Assembly: GCA_026390015.1 (NCBI GenBank)
Contig: JAPLGS010000137.1
Span: 1-57,287, forward strand
DNA length: 57,287 nucleotides
Direction of reading: 5' to 3'
Origin: Chloroflexota bacterium
GTDB taxonomy: Bacteria; Chloroflexota; Anaerolineae; Anaerolineales; Villigracilaceae
In this document: positions 33,067-41,842 of the stretch, in pieces
Layout of the letters: the number at the start of each line of letters is the position of its first letter
Numbering within the stretch: position 1 is the first letter of the stretch
The notes under the pieces: generated by a model
What the model was told of the DNA's origin: nothing
The model's database searches: none
What the model saw: only the letters and a program-made list of their open reading frames with translations
Translations under genes and position numbers: made by a program

Positions 33067-33375
33067 ATGATTCCCCTCTCATGGTTTCTCATTCTCGCGG
33101 CTGGGTTGTTCAGCATTGGCTTGTTTGGCGTGCTGGCGCGCAGGAACGCAGTTGCGATCTTGCTCGGCGTTGAGTTAATGCTTAACGCGGTCAATATTAA
33201 TCTCGTGGCGTTTTGGCGCTATGGTGATATTTTGCTGATGACTGGGCAGGTCTTCGCGATCATTGTCTTCGCGGTTGCCGCGGCGGAAGTAGCTGTCGGT
33301 CTGGCTTTGGTAATCTCTGTGTATCGTCGTCGCAGTACGGTGGTGGCGGAAGAACTTGATTTGTTGAAATGGTAG
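33067..33375 (+). CDS. nuoK: NADH-quinone oxidoreductase subunit K
   Basis: The 102-residue, three-helix MnhC-like subunit has the conserved glutamates in LLGVELMLNAVNINLVAF (helix 2) and AAAEVAVGLALV (helix 3), both needed for the proton path. AGGAGG lies just upstream of the ATG. Length and sequence are typical. Confidence 0.96.
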   Translation: MIPLSWFLILAAGLFSIGLFGVLARRNAVAILLGVELMLNAVNINLVAFWRYGDILLMTGQVFAIIVFAVAAAEVAVGLALVISVYRRRSTVVAEELDLLKW

Positions 33376-33442
33376 GAAAAGGAATTAGGTAATTAGGAAT
33401 AATACATCCTAATCCCTAAGCGCCTATTTTTTCGGAGGCTTC

Positions 33443-35593
33443 ATGGCGACTGAAACATTAATTTGGTTAATTCCATTACCGCCTGTGCTGGCTTTCTTTT
33501 TGATCGTGTTATTCACGAATAAAAATAAAGCCTTGAGTCACAGCGTGGCAATTGGCGCGGCGTTCCTTTCATGGCTGGGGAGCATGATCGTTTTTGTGCG
33601 CGCGATTGGCGTGGAACATTTAGGCAAGCAACCGTTTGCATCTTCGATCAACTGGCTGCCGACTGGTGACACGTGGTTGAAGATCGGCGTGTTGATCGAT
33701 CCGCTTTCCGCGGCGGTTTTGTTCTTTGTAGCGTGGACCGTGTTGATGATCTTCATCTACAGCGTTGGCTATCATAATTATGGTCAGCCCGCTGGCGATC
33801 ATGACCAGGCAGGTTTGCCTCCGCATGGCGCGACTGCGCACGGACATACTGTGCCTTCGATAGAGCCGATGTACTCGCGCTTCTTTGCGTTCATTGGTTT
33901 ATTCGCTTTCGGCATGTACACACTGGTTGTCTCTGATAACCTACTTACGCTATTTGTGGGCTGGGAGATCATGGGCTTATGCTCCTACTTGTTGATCGGT
34001 TTCTGGTATGGCAAGCCATCCGCGCGTAATGCGGCAGTGAAAGCTTTCATGACCACCCGCATCGGCGATGTATTCATGCTTCTTGGCATTTCCTTCCTTT
34101 ACTATGCAACGGGCACGCTTACTTATCGCGAGATCTTCACTGAAGAGACTCTGCACGTGCTCTCATCAGTTCCAAGCGGTGTATTCGGTTTATCGGCTGC
34201 GGGGCTGATCGCGATATTACTCTTCATAGGCACGATCGGAAAATCGGCGCAATTCCCATTGCATGTCTGGCTTCCAGATGCGATGGAAGGTCCGACCCCT
34301 GTTAGTGCAATGATCCATGCAGCGACCATGGTTTCGGCGGGTGTGTATGCAGTCATCCGCATGTTCCCGTTGCTCAGCGCTGGCTGGCATGAAGGCGCGG
34401 CTTTGACTCCCGCAATGACTTTCGTCGCGTTCATCGGCGCGTTCACGGCTATCTTCGCCGCGACCATTGCCGTTGCGCAAAATGACATCAAGCGCGTGCT
34501 GGCTTACTCCACTATTTCACAACTCGGTTTCATGATCGCTGCGATCGGCATGGGCGCGTATGTTGCCGCTGTCTTTCATCTCATCACACATGCTTTCTTC
34601 AAAGCTTTGCTCTTCCTCGGTTCTGGTTCCGTTATTCACGGCATGGAACATGGCGTGCTTCACACTGGCAATCACAAAGTTGATCCGCAGGATATGTTCA
34701 ACATGGGCGGCCTTCGCAAGAAGATGCCTGTTACTTTCTGGACCTTCCTCATCGGGGGATTTGCTCTTTCAGGTTTCCCGCTCGTGACTGCAGGTTTCTG
34801 GTCGAAGGATGAAATCCTCGCTGATGCTTTCATCAACGGCCACTTGACGATTTTCATCACGCTGGCAATCGCCGCGTTCATGACCGCCTTCTACACCATG
34901 CGCCAGATCACACTCACGTTCCTCGGCGAAGCCCGCACGAAAGAAGCGGAACACGCGCAGGAGAATAAATGGACGATGACCGCTCCGCTCGTTGTACTTT
35001 CGGTCTTTGCCATCGGGTATGGCTGGGTCGGTATTCCCGAGCATTTCCCGCTCCTCGGTGGACTCGCGCCCAACTGGTTCCACGAATTCGTTGGAGGCAC
35101 TCTAGCTGAACTTCCGCCTGTTTTGGCATTCAACTGGATCCCGCTCTTAACATCGCTTGTCGTGGCTCTTGGTGGTCTGTCGCTTGGCTGGTATGTTTAT
35201 AAAGATATTAAATCTCCTGCTGAAGATAAATTCCAAATTCCTTTGCTCAAGAATAAATATTATTTCGATGAAGCTTATGAATATCTCTTCATCAAACCGT
35301 TGACCTGGTTCTCCGAAGTCTTCGTTAGCAAGTGGATGGACAAAGGCATCATCGACAGCATTCTGCACATCTTTGGTCCTGCCACCGGCGGAATTGGTTC
35401 CACCATCCGCAATTACTTTGACATCCCCGTAGTCAATCAATTCTTCGGCGACGGTTCAGCAGATGTCACTTACTGGATCGGCAAGAATCTCCGTCCCATT
35501 CAAACGGGCCACATCCAACAATATCTCATTCTTTCAATAGTCGTCCTTTCTGTTGTCGGCGGCTTAGTCTACTTTTTTCTGCTGGCAGCATAG
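33443..35593 (+). CDS. nuoL: NADH-quinone oxidoreductase subunit L (long form)
   Basis: This antiporter-like proton-pumping subunit has 716 residues, about 100 more than E. coli NuoL. Canonical charged residues are present: Glu in LFVGWEIMGLCSYLL, Lys in GTIGKSAQFPLHVWLPDA and the histidine-rich HAFFKALLFLGSGSVIHGME. The C-terminal region includes the lateral amphipathic helix (NKYYFDEAYEYLFIK onward) and extra sequence (IRNYFDIPVVNQFFGDG) before the anchoring helix. A longer lateral arm would be needed if an additional NuoM module is present, as the two nuoM genes suggest (inference). Confidence 0.96.
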   Translation: MATETLIWLIPLPPVLAFFLIVLFTNKNKALSHSVAIGAAFLSWLGSMIVFVRAIGVEHLGKQPFASSINWLPTGDTWLKIGVLIDPLSAAVLFFVAWTVLMIFIYSVGYHNYGQPAGDHDQAGLPPHGATAHGHTVPSIEPMYSRFFAFIGLFAFGMYTLVVSDNLLTLFVGWEIMGLCSYLLIGFWYGKPSARNAAVKAFMTTRIGDVFMLLGISFLYYATGTLTYREIFTEETLHVLSSVPSGVFGLSAAGLIAILLFIGTIGKSAQFPLHVWLPDAMEGPTPVSAMIHAATMVSAGVYAVIRMFPLLSAGWHEGAALTPAMTFVAFIGAFTAIFAATIAVAQNDIKRVLAYSTISQLGFMIAAIGMGAYVAAVFHLITHAFFKALLFLGSGSVIHGMEHGVLHTGNHKVDPQDMFNMGGLRKKMPVTFWTFLIGGFALSGFPLVTAGFWSKDEILADAFINGHLTIFITLAIAAFMTAFYTMRQITLTFLGEARTKEAEHAQENKWTMTAPLVVLSVFAIGYGWVGIPEHFPLLGGLAPNWFHEFVGGTLAELPPVLAFNWIPLLTSLVVALGGLSLGWYVYKDIKSPAEDKFQIPLLKNKYYFDEAYEYLFIKPLTWFSEVFVSKWMDKGIIDSILHIFGPATGGIGSTIRNYFDIPVVNQFFGDGSADVTYWIGKNLRPIQTGHIQQYLILSIVVLSVVGGLVYFFLLAA

Positions 35594-35599
35594 GAGCGC

Positions 35600-37126
35600 A
35601 TGATGGATTTCCTCAATACTCATCTCCTTAGCCTGATCTTATTCGTGCCGACGATCTCGGCGCTGGTCATGCTCTTTCTGCCAAGCGGCGAGACGAAACT
35701 TCTGCGCTGGTTTGCTTTCTGCGCCAGCTTGATCCCATTCGTTCTCACCCTTGTGTTATGGAGCAATTTCGATCCCAACAAGACAGGTTTTCAATTCCAG
35801 GAAATTTACCCCTGGTACGAAGCATTACACTCATCACTTCATTTGGGCGTGGACGGTATTTCTGTTTCAATGGTTTTGCTCACCACATTGCTGACGCCGC
35901 TCGCCATCCTCGCTTCTTTCAGCGTAACAGACCGCGTCAAGCCGTACATGATGCTCTTCCTATTTTTGGAAACAGGCATGCTCGGCGTCTTCATGTCCCT
36001 CGACCTGTTGGTCTTCTTCGTCTTTTGGGAAATTGGTCTCGTCCCGATGTATTTCCTCATCAATCAGTGGGGCAGTGCCAATAAGGATTACGCTTCGCTC
36101 AAGTTCATGATCTACACCATGGGCGGATCGCTCGGACTGTTGCTTGGGATTCAAATGCTCGGAGTTCTCTTCGGGACGTATGATCTGGTCACCCTCTATG
36201 AGCGTTGGAATTCACTGAATGCTGGTTCCATTCTCCTCGGTATGCCTGTGCATACCGTCAAGACCATCGCCTTCTGGGCATTCACCATTGCATTCGCCAT
36301 CAAAGTGCCGATCTGGCCATTCCACACCTGGCTGCCTGACGCGCATACCGAAGCCCCGACCGCCGGCTCCATGCTCCTCGCGGGTGTTCTTCTTAAACTA
36401 GGCGCCTACGGTTTCCTGCGACTCGTGCTCCCGTTCTATCCGCTGGAAGCGAAGATATTTGCGGGCGCGCTGGCTTTTCTCGCAGTCGCCGCGATTGTCT
36501 TTGGCGCATTCGCCGCGTATGGTCAGACGGATTTCAAACGACTTGTCGCTTATTCGTCGATCAATCACATGGGATTTGTGGTGCTCGGTATCGCCGCAGC
36601 AGCTGCCGCAGCAGGAACCGCCGACGCTCGTATCGCCATGAATGGCGCTGTCTTGCAGATGTTCAATCACGGATTATCCGCAGCTGGTATGTTCTTCCTA
36701 GTGGGTGTGATCTACGAACGCACGCACACACGCAACCTCGAAGAGTTCGGCGGATTGTTCCCTCTCGTGCCTGTCTACGGCGGCATTCTGATCTTCATGA
36801 GCATGGCATCGCTTGGCCTGCCCGGACTTAACGGCTTTGTCTCCGAGTTTATGGTGGTGCGGGGTGCGTTCCCGGTGTTGAAAATTTACACCGCAATTTC
36901 CATGATCGGTTTGTTTTTTACAGGTGCTTATATTTTGAAAGGCATCGCGAAAGTTTTGCATGGCCCCATGAATGAACATTGGGCGCATGGTGAACACAAA
37001 CTGACCGAGATCAACACCCGTGAAATTTTTGTGGTGGTCCCGCTCATGATCCTGATCCTTGTCATCGGCATCTGGCCGATGTGGATACTTGAAGTGATCA
37101 ATAAAGCTGTGGTTGCGCTTTTCTAA
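35600..37126 (+). CDS. nuoM: NADH-quinone oxidoreductase subunit M, first copy
   Basis: The 508-residue antiporter-like subunit has 14 helices. Key pumping residues are in place: E144 in FWEIGLVPMY, K235 in FAIKVPIWPFH and K266 in LLKLGAYG, near the E. coli positions (144, 234, 265). The ribosome site AGGAG overlaps the nuoL stop codon; either of two tandem ATGs (35600, 35603) may start it. It is followed by a second, divergent nuoM. Confidence 0.95.
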   Translation: MMDFLNTHLLSLILFVPTISALVMLFLPSGETKLLRWFAFCASLIPFVLTLVLWSNFDPNKTGFQFQEIYPWYEALHSSLHLGVDGISVSMVLLTTLLTPLAILASFSVTDRVKPYMMLFLFLETGMLGVFMSLDLLVFFVFWEIGLVPMYFLINQWGSANKDYASLKFMIYTMGGSLGLLLGIQMLGVLFGTYDLVTLYERWNSLNAGSILLGMPVHTVKTIAFWAFTIAFAIKVPIWPFHTWLPDAHTEAPTAGSMLLAGVLLKLGAYGFLRLVLPFYPLEAKIFAGALAFLAVAAIVFGAFAAYGQTDFKRLVAYSSINHMGFVVLGIAAAAAAAGTADARIAMNGAVLQMFNHGLSAAGMFFLVGVIYERTHTRNLEEFGGLFPLVPVYGGILIFMSMASLGLPGLNGFVSEFMVVRGAFPVLKIYTAISMIGLFFTGAYILKGIAKVLHGPMNEHWAHGEHKLTEINTREIFVVVPLMILILVIGIWPMWILEVINKAVVALF

Positions 37127-37130
37127 AACG

Positions 37131-37180
37131 TTCTCCTTCATCAGGAGTTCCCTCTCCAACGGGAGAGGGCTAGGATGAGG
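37131..37180 (+). repeat. REP-like palindrome in the nuoM-nuoM spacer
   Basis: CCCTCTCC-AAC-GGGAGAGGG forms a 7-8 bp hairpin followed by CTAGGATGAGGG, a form frequent in bacterial intergenic REP sequences. A related but decayed block lies before nuoH (31235-31285). It may stabilise or separate mRNA segments. Confidence 0.45.
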
Positions 37181-37193
37181 GTACGAGGTGATT

Positions 37194-38714
37194 ATGAATT
37201 TTCCGATCCTAAGTGTTATTACATTCCTTCCCTTTGCTGCGGCAATTATCATGTTGATGATGCCTGCCAACCGCAAGACGGAAGTTCGTGGTGTTGCGCT
37301 CGCAACCGCAGCGCTCGACCTTCTGCTGGCTGGCTGGGTGTATCTACAATATTTGCTTGGCCACCTGACAGGTTATCAGTTCATTGAAACATACAACTGG
37401 CTCCCCGCGCTTGGCATCAGCCTGAAATTCGGTGTGGACGGTATGAGCGCTCCGCTGGTACTTTTGACAGGTATCGTAATGTTCACGGGTGTACTCATCT
37501 CGTGGGGCGATTTTGATGAAGAGAGACATCTCTCTGCGGGCATTCAAGACAGACCGCGCGAATTCTTCGCCTTCCTCTTCCTACTGGCGGGCGGTGTGTT
37601 TGGCGTTTTCGTTTCGCTAGATCTTTTCATGTTGTTCTTCTTCTATGAAATTGCAGTGTTCCCGATGTACTTACTCATCTCGATCTGGGGCTGGGTCAAG
37701 ACCCGCGAATATGCGGCCATGAAGTTGACCCTGTATTTGTTCATCGGCTCAGTGGTGGCCTTGGTTGGTGCGCTTGTCATGTACTGGACACAATATCAAA
37801 ACACAGGCATCCTCTCTTTTGACATGATCCAGATGGAAAGCGCGGGTTTCTCTGCATCCTTCCAATATATCTGGTTCCTGCCAGTCTTCCTTGGTTTTGC
37901 GGTTTTAGGCGGCATCTGGCCGTTTCACAATTGGTCACCTGATGGCCACGTGGCCGCGCCGACAGCCGTCTCCATGTTCCATGCGGGCGTTTTGATGAAA
38001 CTCGGCGCATTCGCTGCTTTGCGTGTAGGTATTATGCTTTTACCTGAAGGCGCGAAACAATGGGCCTGGCTGATCATGATCTTTGCAGGCGTAGCGGTTG
38101 TGTACGGCGCGTTCATTGCCTTCGTCCAAACAGACTTGAAATACATGATCGGCTTCTCTTCTGTTTCCCACATGGGACTTGTTGTTCTGGGCGTCTCGAC
38201 GCTCAATCATGATGGTCTCGTTGGGGCGGGGGTGCAAATGTTCTCGCACGGTGTGATGACGGCTCTCTTCTTTGCAATCACAGGCATGATCTACGACCGC
38301 TCTCACACACGTCAGATCCCTGAACTCGGCGGTATGATGAAAGCACTGCCATTTGCAGGCTTCGGTTTTATTATCGGCGGCCTTGTTTCGATGGGCATGC
38401 CCGGCTTCTCCGGATTTGTTGCTGAGTTCCCAATTTTCATGGGCGTGTGGGGACGGCAGTGGCTCGTGGCAGTCATCGCAAGTATTTCCATCATCATCAC
38501 CGCGACTTATATCATGATCGCCATTCGCCGCGTGTTCTTTGGTCCAATGCCTGAGAAACTCGAAGGCCATATTTCACCCATTACCGCGCTGGATAAGATC
38601 GCCATCTTCACCCTTTGTTCCTGCATGGTCCTCATCGGCATTTTCCCGGCTGTGATGGTTCCCATGGTCGAAACAGGCGTTGAAAATATCCTGCGCCTCC
38701 TGGGAGGTGCATAA
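37194..38714 (+). CDS. nuoM: NADH-quinone oxidoreductase subunit M, second copy (variant lacking helix-7 Lys)
   Basis: This 506-residue NuoM homologue differs from the first copy throughout. E152 (FFYEIAVFPMY) and K269 (LMKLGAFA) are kept, but the motif FAIKVPIWPFH of the first copy reads FAVLGGIWPFHNWSPDGH here. Leu238 thus stands where the essential helix-7 lysine should be. ATG 37194 has a GAGG site 5 bases upstream; a GTG two codons earlier is possible. Two NuoM modules between NuoL and NuoN match the described 2M-type complex I, predicted to pump more ions per electron pair. Confidence 0.93.
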   Translation: MNFPILSVITFLPFAAAIIMLMMPANRKTEVRGVALATAALDLLLAGWVYLQYLLGHLTGYQFIETYNWLPALGISLKFGVDGMSAPLVLLTGIVMFTGVLISWGDFDEERHLSAGIQDRPREFFAFLFLLAGGVFGVFVSLDLFMLFFFYEIAVFPMYLLISIWGWVKTREYAAMKLTLYLFIGSVVALVGALVMYWTQYQNTGILSFDMIQMESAGFSASFQYIWFLPVFLGFAVLGGIWPFHNWSPDGHVAAPTAVSMFHAGVLMKLGAFAALRVGIMLLPEGAKQWAWLIMIFAGVAVVYGAFIAFVQTDLKYMIGFSSVSHMGLVVLGVSTLNHDGLVGAGVQMFSHGVMTALFFAITGMIYDRSHTRQIPELGGMMKALPFAGFGFIIGGLVSMGMPGFSGFVAEFPIFMGVWGRQWLVAVIASISIIITATYIMIAIRRVFFGPMPEKLEGHISPITALDKIAIFTLCSCMVLIGIFPAVMVPMVETGVENILRLLGGA

Positions 38715-40163
38715 ATGTTTACTCCCATCATGTTCGCTTCCATTCTCCCTGAAATTTTGATCCTCACTCTCGCTGTGATCCTGCTATGCGTTGAGCCATT
38801 CTGGAAAGAAGACCAACGCCGCAATGCGGGCTGGCTCACCTCAGGCGGATTATTCCTGATCATCATCGTCAGCCTGCTCTTCGGTCAACCCGGCGAGCCG
38901 ACTTCTGTCTTCGGCAACATGATCCGCTTTGACTGGCTGGGTTTCTTCTTCAAGATCTTATTCATGTTTGCAGCCGCTGTGACAGCCTTGTTTTTGATGG
39001 ACCACGAGAAAGCGGGACAGCGTGGAGAAGCATATCTTCTACTATTAGCCTCGCTTCTCGGCATGAACCTGATGGCTGTTTCTGCTGACTTGATCATGCT
39101 CTACCTTGCAATTGAAACCGCCTCCATTCCACTGTACATTCTCGCAGGCTTTTTACTCGCTGACGATCGCTCCACTGAAGCTGGCTTCAAGTATTTGCTG
39201 TTCGGTACAGTGACTTCCACTGTCATGCTCTACGGCTTCAGCCTAATTTTCGGCTTTGCTGGCACAACGAATATTTACCTGCTTTCTAACTTGTTCGCCA
39301 GCGGACAAATTTCAGTTGCACTCGCATTCAGTATCTTTGCCCTTGTGCTCGTTGGAATTGGATTCAAGATCGCCATTGTTCCTTTCCAATTTTGGGCGCC
39401 TGATGTATATCAAGGTTCGCCGACTCCTGTGGCGGGCTTCCTCTCCACCGCTTCCAAAGCTGCGGGCTTCGCAGTCATCGTTCGCTTTTTCTTTGTCGCA
39501 TTCCCCGATTACGCCCCGTCATGGACCGTGATCCTTGCAGCGCTTTCAGCCATCACCATGACAGTTGGCAACTTACTCGCGATGTCACAGACGAATATCA
39601 AGCGCCTACTTGCGTACTCATCCATTGCACATGCCGGCTATGCATTGATCGGCGTGGTTGCGTTTAGTCAACTTGGAGCGGCGAGTGTGGTCTTTTATCT
39701 CGCGGCATATATCGCCACGAACCTGCTCGCCTTCGGAGTAGTCATGGCGTTCAGCCGTGTGACTGGTCTCGAAGACATCACAGACTACGCGGGCATGAGC
39801 CGCCGCAGTCCATGGTTGGGGTTGATGATGCTGGCCGCGTTCCTTTCGCTTGCAGGTATGCCTCCGTTCGGTGGCTTCGTGGCGAAGGTCTTTGTCTTTG
39901 CTGCAGGTGTGCAAGCAGGTTATACGTGGTTGATCATAGTCGGTATTCTCAACTCGATCCTCGGCGTATACTACTATCTCAATACGATGAAATACATTTA
40001 TCTTTATCGTATGCCCAATGAAGATGAAGAGAATCATCCCATCCCATTGACCCGCCCGTATGCCATCGCGTTAGTCGTGTTGGTGCTTGGAGTGATTTTG
40101 GTCGGCACAGTATTCGCTCCGTGGTTCAGCTGGTCAAATGCCGCGGCGTTGAATTTGTTCTAG
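38715..40163 (+). CDS. nuoN: NADH-quinone oxidoreductase subunit N
   Basis: The 482-residue antiporter-like subunit has 14 helices. Its conserved residues include Glu in LYLAIETASIPLYIL, Lys in GFKIAIVPFQFWAPDVY and Lys in STASKAAGFA. The ATG directly follows the stop of the second nuoM. It is the last complex I gene here. A partial inverted repeat ATGATGT/ACATCAT (40190-40220) lies before the atp promoter. Confidence 0.96.
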   Translation: MFTPIMFASILPEILILTLAVILLCVEPFWKEDQRRNAGWLTSGGLFLIIIVSLLFGQPGEPTSVFGNMIRFDWLGFFFKILFMFAAAVTALFLMDHEKAGQRGEAYLLLLASLLGMNLMAVSADLIMLYLAIETASIPLYILAGFLLADDRSTEAGFKYLLFGTVTSTVMLYGFSLIFGFAGTTNIYLLSNLFASGQISVALAFSIFALVLVGIGFKIAIVPFQFWAPDVYQGSPTPVAGFLSTASKAAGFAVIVRFFFVAFPDYAPSWTVILAALSAITMTVGNLLAMSQTNIKRLLAYSSIAHAGYALIGVVAFSQLGAASVVFYLAAYIATNLLAFGVVMAFSRVTGLEDITDYAGMSRRSPWLGLMMLAAFLSLAGMPPFGGFVAKVFVFAAGVQAGYTWLIIVGILNSILGVYYYLNTMKYIYLYRMPNEDEENHPIPLTRPYAIALVVLVLGVILVGTVFAPWFSWSNAAALNLF

Positions 40164-40210
40164 TTTAGAACCAGCCTACAGATCAGGAATGATGTGAAAT
40201 GGATTTCCGT

Positions 40211-40240
40211 TTGACATCATCTTGACCTGTCAGTTATAAT
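40211..40240 (+). promoter_or_regulatory. Consensus promoter of the Fo gene cluster
   Basis: A perfect TTGACA (40211-40216), 18 bases and a perfect TATAAT (40235-40240) lie 8 bases before the ATG of the first gene. Transcription would begin at or within two bases of the start codon, giving a leaderless or nearly leaderless mRNA. It is the best sigma70-type promoter in the window. Confidence 0.75.
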
Positions 40241-40248
40241 CGTGCGAC

Positions 40249-40527
40249 ATGGCACAATCTGAGCAGAACCGTCGCAATAGCATGATTAGTACTCTGCTGA
40301 TCGTTGTGATCGGCCAGGTGGGTTGTTTGACCCTGGCGGTCATTCTGGCTTCTGTGTTTGGCGGATTGTGGCTGGATAAGACGTTTGATACGAAACCAGT
40401 TTTTACTCTGGTGTTGCTGTTTGCTGGAATTCCTCTCTCGGTGTTCCTGATGCTGTACGTCTCGCGGAAATCGCTGGCTCGGCTGAAGGAAAAATACGAA
40501 ACCGAAGAGAAAGAAAAAACTGTTTAG
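40249..40527 (+). CDS. AtpZ/AtpI-like F-ATPase accessory membrane protein
   Basis: The 92-residue protein has two hydrophobic helices (about 14-40 and 47-70) around a short charged turn (LDKTFDTKP), with a lysine/glutamate-rich C-terminus. This is the usual form of AtpZ/AtpI proteins at the head of F-ATPase operons, where they help c-ring assembly or Mg2+ entry. No Shine-Dalgarno site precedes it; see the promoter entry. Its TAG stop is part of the AGGAGG ribosome site of atpB. Confidence 0.82.
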   Translation: MAQSEQNRRNSMISTLLIVVIGQVGCLTLAVILASVFGGLWLDKTFDTKPVFTLVLLFAGIPLSVFLMLYVSRKSLARLKEKYETEEKEKTV

Positions 40528-40537
40528 GAGGCGGACT

Positions 40538-41551
40538 TTGGAACAAGAGAAACGAAGACCCTGGCGCCGATGGGTCGTGCTGGTGCTGATGATCGCAGGT
40601 TTTATTTTGGGCGGTATCTTTGCCCCTGTTCAACCTGAGATCACAGTGGCCGCCGAAAAATTAATTGAGGAACCTATCGCAGAGAATTTCCTCGGATTGG
40701 GTCCGTTGTATTTGGTAAATACAATGCCGACGCTGGCTGTGACGATTGTCCTGCTGGTCGTTATCGCATTCTTTACCAATCGTTCATTGAAGAAAAGCCA
40801 AAACACAGATCTTGTGCCACGCGGCATTGGTAATGTGATGGAGGCCATTCTTGAGATGCTCTATAACCTTACTGAAGGTTCTGCGGGCACAAAGTGGGCG
40901 AGGACAATATTCCCCTGGTTTGCAACGATCATGATCTATGTTTTGTTCGCAAATTTGCTTAAGTTGATTCCCGGCTTTGAGTCGATCGGTGTTTTGCACC
41001 ACGCTCCCGGCGAAGGCTATCAGATCGCTCCACTCTTCGGCAATTGGTCGAGCCTCGTGCCTGGCAAGGTGGAGGAAGGCGGTTACATTCTCGCGCCATT
41101 CTTCCGCGGCATTTCAGTCGATTTGAACTTCACCGCTGCGCTGGCAATTATTGCAGTTGTGGCAATTCAATACATCGGCTTTCGCGCGCAGGGATTTGGC
41201 TATTTGAGCAAGTTCTTCAACACCCGCCGAATGTTCAAAGTACCGTTCTTCGGCGCGATGGACTTTTTGGTTGGCCTGCTTGAGTTGATCTCGGAACTCT
41301 CGAAGATCCTCTCGTTTGCCTTCCGTCTTTTCGGTAATATGTTCGCAGGCATCGTGTTGGTAGCCATCGTCGCAGGCTTGTTGGGACGTATCTCCATTTT
41401 GCCCGCGATGATCATGATGTTTGAATTGTTCGTAGGTCTTATTCAGGCATTCGTGTTCGGCATGTTGACCATGGTCTTTATGGCGCAAGCCACGCAAGGT
41501 CACGGCGGCGAAGAGCACGCTGAAGCTCATTCGGAAGCTCACGATATTTAA
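40538..41551 (+). CDS. atpB: F-type ATP synthase subunit a
   Basis: The 337-residue membrane subunit forms the proton half-channels of Fo. The essential arginine is R263 in FAFRLFGNMFAG. The preceding LELISELSKILS and the final-helix LFVGLIQAFVFGMLTMVFM are conserved. The C-terminus is His/Glu-rich (GHGGEEHAEAHSEAH). The start is TTG with a strong AGGAGG site; no in-frame ATG lies near. It is longer than E. coli AtpB (271) mainly in the N-terminal region and in an insert after the second helix. Confidence 0.95.
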   Translation: MEQEKRRPWRRWVVLVLMIAGFILGGIFAPVQPEITVAAEKLIEEPIAENFLGLGPLYLVNTMPTLAVTIVLLVVIAFFTNRSLKKSQNTDLVPRGIGNVMEAILEMLYNLTEGSAGTKWARTIFPWFATIMIYVLFANLLKLIPGFESIGVLHHAPGEGYQIAPLFGNWSSLVPGKVEEGGYILAPFFRGISVDLNFTAALAIIAVVAIQYIGFRAQGFGYLSKFFNTRRMFKVPFFGAMDFLVGLLELISELSKILSFAFRLFGNMFAGIVLVAIVAGLLGRISILPAMIMMFELFVGLIQAFVFGMLTMVFMAQATQGHGGEEHAEAHSEAHDI

Positions 41552-41583
41552 TTAACCCAATCATTATTAAGGAGAATTACAAC

Positions 41584-41823
41584 ATGGAAGGAAATATTTT
41601 AGATGCAATGCGCTACGTTGGCGCAGGTTTGGCAATGATCGGCGCCGCAGGTGCTGGTATCGGTATCGGATTGAGCGTACAGGGCGCACTTACGGGAATG
41701 GCTCGCAATCCTGATACCTATGGTAACTTGTTAACCAATATGATCCTGGGCATCGCGTTTTCAGAAGCTATCGCTATTTACTGCCTGGTAATCGCGTTCC
41801 TCATGCTCTTCAAAGTTGTGTAA
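41584..41823 (+). CDS. atpE: F-type ATP synthase subunit c
   Basis: The 79-residue hairpin protein forms the c-ring. Helix 1 is Gly-rich (GAAGAGIGIGLSVQGALTG) with the polar loop RNPD; helix 2 carries the ion-binding E61 in IAFSEAIAIY. The helix-1 position that is Gln in Na+-binding c subunits is Ile here, and no Ser/Thr follows E61, so a proton-specific ring is predicted (inference from the Na+ motif). AAGGAG lies 9 bases before ATG. Confidence 0.96.
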   Translation: MEGNILDAMRYVGAGLAMIGAAGAGIGIGLSVQGALTGMARNPDTYGNLLTNMILGIAFSEAIAIYCLVIAFLMLFKVV

Positions 41824-41842
41824 ATCATAGGAGCATAGAAAC

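Noticed and set aside
38040-38570. 176-codon frame antisense to the second nuoM
   Set aside because: His/Glu/Arg-rich shadow of a membrane-protein gene, typical of antisense composition bias.
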